Source of the DNA: JBGSIZ01 sp041742255
GTDB taxonomy: Bacteria; Pseudomonadota; Alphaproteobacteria; Rhodobacterales; Rhodobacteraceae
DNA: 9,416 nt
Reading direction: 5' to 3'
Assembly (NCBI GenBank): GCA_041742255.1
Contig: JBGSIZ010000265.1
Coordinates: 1-9,416 of the forward strand
Part shown: positions 1 through 6,800 of the stretch, piece by piece
How positions within the stretch are numbered: position 1 is the stretch's first letter
Layout of the letters: every line of letters starts with the position of its first letter
Program-made: the position numbers and the translations under genes
The notes under the pieces: model-generated
What the model was told of the DNA's origin: nothing
Databases searched by the model: none
Seen by the model: only the letters and a program-made list of their open reading frames with translations

Positions 1-2
1 GC

Positions 3-893
3 ATCGCGCGGGCGTGGGACCAGCAACGCCAGATCATCGCGCTGCGGTTGTCGCAGTCGGACCGGCTGGAGGAAATGGTGCGGGCGCGGACCGTGGACCT
101 CGCGCGCGAGGTCGAGGCACGGACACAGGCGGAAACAGACCTGCGGGCGGCCCATGAACAATTGATCCACACAGAAAAAATGGCGGCGCTGGGGCGGATG
201 TCCACGGCGATTGTCCATGAAATCAGCCAACCCCTCGCCGCGATGGAGGCGACGTTGGTCGCCGCCGAACTGGCGGGCGGGCAAAATGACCGGCTGACCA
301 CGGCGCGCGGGTTGATCCGGCGGATGCAACGGACGACCAAACACCTCAAGAGTTTCGGGCGCAAAGAGGCGGGCACGCTGATCCTTGTCGATCTGGGACC
401 GGTGGCGGTGGCGGCGCTTGAACTGGTGTTGCCACGGGCACGGGTGGTTGGGGTGATCCCGCAGTTCACCCCGCCCGTGGGTCCGGTCCATGTGATCGCG
501 GGGGCGGTCCGGATGGAACAGGTGGTGGTCAATCTGCTGCTCAATGCGCTGGACGCGGTGGATGGCATGGCCGACGGCACCATCACCCTGACCATCGCGG
601 CGCAGGCGGGCACGATCCGGTTGCAGGTGACCGACAACGGGGTGGGGATCGCGCCGGATGCCTTGCCGCGGGTGTCAGAACCGTTCTTTTCGACCAAATC
701 CAAAGACGGGGGGATGGGGCTTGGCCTGTCGATCTGTCAGGCGATTCTGGGGGAATTCGGCGGCACGCTGGACGTTCATTCGGTGCAGGGGCAGGGGACC
801 ACGGTCACGGTGACACTCGCGGCGGCAACCTTGCCCGTCGCCGTGCCCGGATTGGCCCTACGGGCGGGCAAAACCACGGCGGCGGCATCATGA
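3..893 (+). CDS. DctB-like sensor histidine kinase, C-terminal part (5' end outside window)
   Basis: This is the cytoplasmic catalytic end of a membrane-type sensor kinase that should autophosphorylate on His and pass phosphate to the receiver-containing regulators encoded downstream. The frame is open from the left edge, so the sensing and membrane part is missing; a TTG at 48 is not a convincing start. A helical linker rich in Arg, Glu and Gln (3 to about 180) precedes the H-box, read as HEISQPLAAM with the phosphoacceptor His codon at 216-218. The N-box (EQVVVNLLLNALDA, from 516), G1 box (DNGVGI, 633-650), F-box (EPFFSTK, from 678) and G2 box (GMGLGLS, 711-731) are all intact, so the kinase looks active. 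The linker and H-box style match DctB, the C4-dicarboxylate sensor family, but nothing here shows the ligand. Its stop overlaps the next gene by 4 bases, which implies an operon and translational coupling. A generic NtrB/AtoS-type kinase is the alternative. Confidence 0.9.
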   Translation: MARAWDQQRQIIALRLSQSDRLEEMVRARTVDLAREVEARTQAETDLRAAHEQLIHTEKMAALGRMSTAIVHEISQPLAAMEATLVAAELAGGQNDRLTTARGLIRRMQRTTKHLKSFGRKEAGTLILVDLGPVAVAALELVLPRARVVGVIPQFTPPVGPVHVIAGAVRMEQVVVNLLLNALDAVDGMADGTITLTIAAQAGTIRLQVTDNGVGIAPDALPRVSEPFFSTKSKDGGMGLGLSICQAILGEFGGTLDVHSVQGQGTTVTVTLAAATLPVAVPGLALRAGKTTAAAS

Positions 894-2224
894 CGGCCAC
901 GATCCATGTCGTCGATGACGATGCGGATCATCGGGCGGCGCTGGCCGATCTGCTGGATGCGGCGGGGTTCGCGGTTGTGGCGTTTGCCTCGGCGGATCTG
1001 GCGCTTGACGCGTTGCCCACGGCCACGCCGCCCCCTGACCTGATCGTCAGCGATCTGCGGATGCCGGGACGGGACGGGCTGGCGCTCTTGGCGGAACTGA
1101 CCGCGCAGGGGCGGCGGGTGCCGGTCATCTTGATCACCGGGCACGGGGATGTGACGCACGCGGTGCAGTCGATGCAGGCCGGGGCCATGGATTTTCTGGA
1201 AAAACCCTATGATGCCAGCCACCTCATTCTGGTGATCCAGCGGGCGCTGCGGGCCAGCGCGGCCACTGCCGAGGTGGCGCGTCTGCAAGACATGATCGGC
1301 ACCGCGCACGATGCGGCGTTTCTGGGCAAGGGGCGGGCATTGACAGCGGCGCGGGCACGGATTGCGGCGCTTGCGGCGCTGGATGTGGACGTGGTCATCA
1401 CGGGCGAAACCGGCACGGGCAAGGAACTCGCGGCGCGGTCTCTGCACCAGACAGGGGGGCGGGCAGCGGGGCCATTCGTGGCGATCAACTGTGCGGCGAT
1501 CCCCGAAGGCATGTTCGAGTCTCTCATGTTCGGTCACGCGGCCGGGACATTGGGCAGCGGTGCGGCCCGTGTGGGCAAGATCGAGGCGGCGCATGGCGGC
1601 ACCCTCCTGCTGGACGAGGTGGAATCGCTGCCGCTCGCGCATCAGGCGAAATTGCTGCGGGTGCTACAGGAACGCAGCGTGGAACGGTTGGGGGAAACGC
1701 AGCCGCGCCCGGTATCGGTCCGGGTGATTTCCACAACCAAGGTGGACCTTCGGGATGCCCGCGACAGCGGCGCGTTCCGGGCAGACCTGTTCTTTCGCCT
1801 GAATGGCGCGCAACTGGACCTGCCGCCGCTGCGCGAAACCGGGGATGACATCGTGCTGCTGTTTGCCCATTTTGCGCAACTGGCCGCGCGGCAATACGGG
1901 CGAGCGGACCCGGACGTGCCGTATGGTTTGCGCCGACATCTGCTGCAACAGGCGTGGCCGGGCAATGTCCGGGAACTCAAGGCGGCGGCGGGGGCGCATG
2001 CGCTGGGCCTGTTGGACGCGATGTCGGGGACCGGGGGGGCGTTGACGGAAACCACATTGGCGGACCGGGTCGCAAATTTTGAGGCGCGCGAAATCGCGGC
2101 GGCGTTGGACCGGTTCCGGGGGAACACCCTGCGCACCGCAGAAAAACTGGGCCTGCCGCGGCGGACACTGAATGACAAGATGCGGCGCTACGGTCTGATC
2201 TCGTCCGGGGACACCTCAGACTAG
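890..2224 (+). CDS. DctD/NtrC-type response regulator with degenerate GAFTGA loop
   Basis: A 444-residue response regulator with a receiver, an AAA+ domain and a Fis-type HTH. The receiver has acidic residues at 9-11, phosphoacceptor Asp55, Thr83 and Lys105. The AAA+ domain has Walker A GETGTGKE (172-179), the glutamate-switch Asn200, Walker B LLLDEV (239-244) and the FRADLFFRLN arginine-finger segment (296-305); WPGNVREL follows. The HTH is at about 411-436 (RTAEKLGLPRRTLNDKM). The family normally forms phosphorylation-controlled rings that remodel sigma54 RNA polymerase. The contacting loop should read GAFTGA but here reads GTLGSG (219-224) in an otherwise normal-length segment. Sigma54 activation is therefore doubtful, while ATP hydrolysis and DNA binding look preserved. 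The ATG lies in an ATGA overlap with the kinase gene and has no clear ribosome binding site, consistent with coupled translation. The kinase is its expected phosphodonor; the target genes are unknown. Confidence 0.92.
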   Translation: MTATIHVVDDDADHRAALADLLDAAGFAVVAFASADLALDALPTATPPPDLIVSDLRMPGRDGLALLAELTAQGRRVPVILITGHGDVTHAVQSMQAGAMDFLEKPYDASHLILVIQRALRASAATAEVARLQDMIGTAHDAAFLGKGRALTAARARIAALAALDVDVVITGETGTGKELAARSLHQTGGRAAGPFVAINCAAIPEGMFESLMFGHAAGTLGSGAARVGKIEAAHGGTLLLDEVESLPLAHQAKLLRVLQERSVERLGETQPRPVSVRVISTTKVDLRDARDSGAFRADLFFRLNGAQLDLPPLRETGDDIVLLFAHFAQLAARQYGRADPDVPYGLRRHLLQQAWPGNVRELKAAAGAHALGLLDAMSGTGGALTETTLADRVANFEAREIAAALDRFRGNTLRTAEKLGLPRRTLNDKMRRYGLISSGDTSD

Positions 2225-2257
2225 GGCACATCACCCCGACACGACCCGAAAATTCCC

Positions 2258-2264
2258 AAAAGGA
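2258..2264 (+). promoter_or_regulatory. Shine-Dalgarno site of the second response regulator
   Basis: AAAAGGA lies 6 bases before the ATG at 2271. It supports this start over the internal Met codon at 2304, which has no such site. The rest of the 46-base gap after the first regulator (2225-2270) shows no promoter or hairpin that I could find, so the gene is probably co-transcribed with its upstream neighbours but translated independently. Confidence 0.7.
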
Positions 2265-2270
2265 CCCATC

Positions 2271-3716
2271 ATGCACGATACGACAGGCGGCCCCGGATCG
2301 GCGATGCACGGCGGGGACGGCACGGACGGCGGGGACGCCACAGCAGGCGCACCAGATCGGCTGTCAGATCGGGGGACCCGGCGGGTGATCCTCGTGGATG
2401 ACGAACCGGCCCTGCTCGAGTCCATTTCGGTTCTGCTGCAACTGGCCGGATGGGAGGTTCTGGCGCTGCCGCGCGCGGAAACGGTCTGTGATGCGATCGT
2501 GACGTTCCAACCGGATGTGATCCTGTCGGATGTGCAGATGCCGGGGATGAACGGGTTGATGTTGCTGGACGCGCTGCGGCTGACGGACGCGCCGCCGCTG
2601 GTCCTTATGACGGCGCACGGGCATGTGTCGATGGCGGTGGACGCGATCCAGCGCGGCGCGTTCAGCTTTGTTGAAAAACCGTTTGACAGTGTGCAGTTGC
2701 TGTCGCTGCTGGATCAGGCGGCGACCCGGCACGTTCTGGTCAAATCGGCCCAGCGGATGCGCGAACGGCTGGCGGCCCTGTCCGGGCTGGACCGCATCTA
2801 TATCGGGGTCAGCGAACAGGCGGTGTCGCTGCGCCATCAGGTTCTGGACCTCGCGGACATCGACGCGCCGGTGCTGTTGTGCGGGGAAACCGGCACCGGC
2901 AAAGAACTGATCGCGCGGGCGTTGCACGATCTTGGGCCGCGCGCAGGCCTGCCGTTTGTGGCGCTCAGTTGTGCAACGATCCCGGCACCAGAGTTCTGGG
3001 CGACCATGTTCGGGGTGCCGGGGCAGTCACCGGGGATGCTGGCGGCGGCCGGGGCGGGCACGTTGTTTCTGGACGAAGTCGGGGCCTGCCCGCTGGAGGT
3101 TCAGGCGCAATTGTTGCGGGTGCTGGAAACCCGGACGTTCACGGCTGCGGGCGATACCTACGACCGGCCGCTGCGGGCGCGGATCGTGTCGGCCACCAAT
3201 GCCGATCTGGAGGACGGCGTGGCCACCGGCGCGTTCCGGCGTGACCTCTTGTATCGGCTCAATCCGCTGACCCTGCGGTTGCCTGCGTTGCGGGGGCGGC
3301 CTTCGGATATCCCGCTCTTGCTCACGCATTTCACGGCGCAGTTTGCACGCATCTATGTCTGCCCATGCCCGGAATTGACGGAACCGGATCTGGCGGCGCT
3401 GCTGGTGCATGATTGGCCGGGCAATATCCGGGAACTGCGCAATGTGGCGGAACGGTGGGTGTTGTCGTGCCGCCGGGGTGCAATGCCGCTCGCGCAGGCG
3501 ATCCAGCAGGATACCAACGGCCTTGCCGTGCCCGCCACCCTGCGCGAAGCGGTGGCAGTGTTCGAACGCGAATTGCTGGCCCGCGCGCTGATCGAACACG
3601 ATGGCCGGATGGACGACGTGGCCACAGCACTGGGGATCGGGCGGCGCACGCTGAACGAAAAGATCGTCAAGCTGGGTCTGGACAAGGCCGCCGTGCTGGC
3701 CCGCGCGCCAAACTGA
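2271..3716 (+). CDS. Second DctD/NtrC-type response regulator, GAFTGA loop deleted
   Basis: A 481-residue paralogue of the regulator before it. A Gly/Asp-rich, probably disordered tail of about 35 residues precedes the receiver, which has Asp43/Asp44, phosphoacceptor Asp87, Thr114 and Lys136. The AAA+ domain has Walker A GETGTGKE (205-212), Walker B TLFLDEV (264-270), the arginine-finger segment FRRDLLYRLN (322-331) and WPGNIREL. The Fis-type HTH is at about 446-470 (ATALGIGRRTLNEKI). Two features break the family rules. The stretch between FG (247-248) and the GMLAAAGAGTLFLDE block is 6 residues where NtrC has about 14, removing the whole GAFTGA loop. The Asn of the glutamate switch (ALNCA in relatives) is Ser233. 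Sigma54 remodelling is very unlikely. It may act on another RNA polymerase form, as repressor, or as a partner in mixed rings with the first regulator. It is the last gene of the operon and a hairpin follows the stop. Confidence 0.92.
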   Translation: MHDTTGGPGSAMHGGDGTDGGDATAGAPDRLSDRGTRRVILVDDEPALLESISVLLQLAGWEVLALPRAETVCDAIVTFQPDVILSDVQMPGMNGLMLLDALRLTDAPPLVLMTAHGHVSMAVDAIQRGAFSFVEKPFDSVQLLSLLDQAATRHVLVKSAQRMRERLAALSGLDRIYIGVSEQAVSLRHQVLDLADIDAPVLLCGETGTGKELIARALHDLGPRAGLPFVALSCATIPAPEFWATMFGVPGQSPGMLAAAGAGTLFLDEVGACPLEVQAQLLRVLETRTFTAAGDTYDRPLRARIVSATNADLEDGVATGAFRRDLLYRLNPLTLRLPALRGRPSDIPLLLTHFTAQFARIYVCPCPELTEPDLAALLVHDWPGNIRELRNVAERWVLSCRRGAMPLAQAIQQDTNGLAVPATLREAVAVFERELLARALIEHDGRMDDVATALGIGRRTLNEKIVKLGLDKAAVLARAPN

Positions 3717-3728
3717 AGGGCGCAACAG

Positions 3729-3766
3729 GCAAGCAGGCCGCCCATGGGATCGGGCGGCCTGCTTGC
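3729..3766. terminator. Convergent hairpin, probable bidirectional terminator
   Basis: A perfect 15-bp inverted repeat (left arm 3729-3743, GCAAGCAGGCCGCCC; right arm 3752-3766) encloses an 8-base loop. It begins 12 bases after the stop of the second regulator and lies 34 bases from the stop of the convergent giant gene. It is GC-rich and symmetrical, so it would form in both transcripts. Neither side has a real T-tract (GGTCTT on the + side), so termination may be weak or Rho-assisted. The rest of the gap (3717-3800) shows nothing else. Confidence 0.7.
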
Positions 3767-3800
3767 GGTCTTGGTCCGGGCGAAGGTTGTCCGGGCGGGA

Positions 3801-6800
3801 TCAATCGATCGTGGCGGTCTCGCCCAGCTTGCCCCACTGGATCGTCACAGTGCCCCGCGCCCATGTGATGAACCACAACACCTTTTCACCTTTGTATTCC
3901 CATTCCGAATAGCCGGTCGCGGGATCAGCAACCGGGTTACCGGGGTCGCCTGCGGGCAAGGCAGGGTCGCCTGCAGGCAGCGCCGGGTTGACCGGGGCAA
4001 TGGCATTTTCGGGCGCGCCCGTCAGGTCAATCACCACGGCGCCTTCGGGCGGGGCGGCGTTGGGGTCCACGATGCCGCCCACCTGCGGTTCAAACACACC
4101 ATTGTCGTGCATGATGCCGACCTCGGTGGTGCCGTCGGCATTGATCCGGGTGATCTGCATCCCCACAACCGCACCATCGGCGTTTGTGACGGGCGTGCAC
4201 CAGATTTGCGCACAGTTCCACAGGCCCGTCACCGCATCATAAACGGCCCCCAGGGCGGCGGGGCCCCATTCGTTCAACATGGCCGCAATAAACTGGGCAA
4301 AGACCGGATTGTGGCCGTCACGGGCCGGGGGGGCCACGCCATTGCGGATGAAATTCAGGGCGTAATAAATCGCGAAACGGCGGAACGCCTCGCCCAACAT
4401 GCTGGGCCAGTTGGTCAACCAGCTTGCCGGGTTCAGACGTGGCCCGGCAAAAATGGTAAATCCAACGACCTCGGCCACGCCGCGATAGACGGTTGTGCCA
4501 TTTTCGCCGCGATACACCGATCCGCGAATGCGCAATTCGGCACCGGTCAACAAGGCGGGCGCGCCACCGATCAGGGCGACAGTGGCGTTATAGAAATGAC
4601 CCCAGCCGCCGGTATTGCCCAGCATGCTGGCCCCGGTCGTCTTGGTATAGGCGCGGTAACGGAACACCACGTTGACAAACGGGGTCTGGACATAGCCGAT
4701 CACGGCGGGGTCGCCGTCTTTGCCGTATCCGTCACCAAGGGGGGCAAAGAACGCGCGGCCAGACAGCGAATAACCGACATCGGCCTCGATCATCGGATAG
4801 GTTTCGCGGCCACCACCCCAAGGGGTGATCCGGCCATAGCGAACGCTCAGAACGACACTGGCGGCGCTGCGAGCCTTGAGAACAGCGGCGCGGACCTGTC
4901 CGCCGTTGTTGCTGGTGCCCTCGAAAATGACAAATCCACCGGTGACCGAGAACGGCAGGTTCAGGGCGGCGATCGGCATCGTGGCCCACCGGGCGCGCAG
5001 GTTGAACCGGCGGGTGATTGTCCGGCCCGCGCTGTCGGTGCCAGTGCTTTCCCACTGGTGGTCGTCGATATAGGTGACCTGCGGCGGGAACAGAACCTCG
5101 CCCGCGGCACCCGACACCACGGCCTTGAGCCCGCGACCATGGCTGCCGGGCGGCAACAGATGGACAACGTCGTCGTTGATATCACCCATCCCCAATTCGG
5201 TGAACGCGGCCTGCAATTCGTCGGATTTGGGCAGGAAATAGATCTGGCTGGGGTCCGCCTCGCCCGGCGGGATCAGGCCCAGGGCCTCCATCGTGGCACC
5301 GTCCACCATCACCCCGGTTTCCAGCAGATCACCCGTGGCGTCATCCATATAGGCCTGCCCCTCGGGGGTGGCAGTGACCTCTTCAAGGGTGGTGCCGGCG
5401 TCGGTCGTCAACTCCTCGGCTTCGCCCGCATGTTCGGTGTCGAACTGATGGGTCTCATAGGCGGCATAGGCGATGGCGGCGGGGTCTGTCGGATCGGCCA
5501 GCAGGGTTTCAAGGGTGATCAGGGTGCCATTTTCGCGGGCGGTCTGAAACAGACCCATCAACGGGCGCTGCACGTCGGCATCCGGGCTTTCCTCGACATC
5601 AAGGAAATAGGTCCGGGTGGCGGGGGATGCGGGGTCAGCCGGGTCATGGGTCGGGTTCGCGACCTCGATCCCGAACACCATCGACCCATCCAGCGCCGAG
5701 GTGCCAAAGAACACGCGCAACTGTTGGGTGGCTACACGGTTGACGGTGACGAACGGCTCGGTCACGGGCGGGGTGGGGGTGCCATCGGGGGCGGTTTCGA
5801 ATTGATAGGTGGCCGGGGCCCAGACCTCGACCAGATCACCGGTGACGGGGTCTGTATAGCTTTCGACAAGGGTGGCATTGGGGCGGGGATTGGCCCCCGG
5901 ATCGCCCCGGTTCTGATAGGCGGACAGATATTGGTCCAACTTGCTGCCGTCACGGGTTTCGATGATGTTATTGCCGATGGTCCATGTGACGCGACCATCG
6001 GGATAGGATGTGCGGGACATTTCTTCGGGGGTTGCGGCGCGGGTGGATACACCAAACAACGTCCCGCCGCTGGTGATCTGGGGCGGCTCATAGACGCCGG
6101 GCTGGGAGGCGATAGGTTCCAGAACCTCGGTCGGGACGGACACGGTGTCGGTGGTGAACCAGCCGTTCGTGTGTTCCAGATCGGTATACCCTTCGCCAAA
6201 GGCATCACCGGGCACCGGGTCGTCGTCGGTATGATCCTGCACGTCATAGACGTTGCCCGTTGCGGGATCGAATGTATCCAGAAAATTGCCCTGCGGCCCC
6301 TCGACGGGTGGCAGGGTGTTGGGGGTGGCGTTGACATCCACGGTGATGGGGATGAACGCGCGGGTGGCGTCGGGGTGCATGGTGACGGCGCCGCTGTCAA
6401 ACATGTTCTGCACCTGACTGCGGGACAATACGGGTTCGGAATACCCGGTGTCGCGGGTGCCGAATTTGTCGGCGAGGATATTGGTGTTCCAGGTGCGCAC
6501 CGGTTTCCAGTCGCCGATGACATGATCGGTGATCATGTCGAATTCGGCGGCAGTGATGTAATCCAGGTCCTGCACCGGGATGCCGCGCTGATCGGCGGTA
6601 TACTGGAACCCGGCGCGTGCAATCCGGCCCGATGTGACCATGGTCAGGTCCAGCGTGAACTGCCGGGACGCACCATCAAACCGCAGCACGGATTCCTGCA
6701 TGGCCTCGTGGAACCCGGAAATGGCGATGACCTGCGTGCCATCCCTTTTGCCGCCAAACAACATGAAAATGCGGTGAACCTGATCGTTGGTCAACTGGGT

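Noticed and set aside
776..1642. Minus-strand open frame of 288 codons across the kinase-regulator junction.
   Set aside because: It lies opposite two well-supported genes, is Arg/His/Pro-rich with no domain, and is a high-GC artefact.
2225..2270. Sigma54 (-24/-12) promoter in front of the second regulator.
   Set aside because: No TGGC-N7-TGC-like pair fits in this short gap; the genes are most simply read as one operon.
4340..4450. Transmembrane segments in the carboxyl part of the giant protein.
   Set aside because: The hydrophobic stretch (FAIYYALNFI and neighbours) is broken by Arg, Asn and Trp and is too short for a confident membrane helix.
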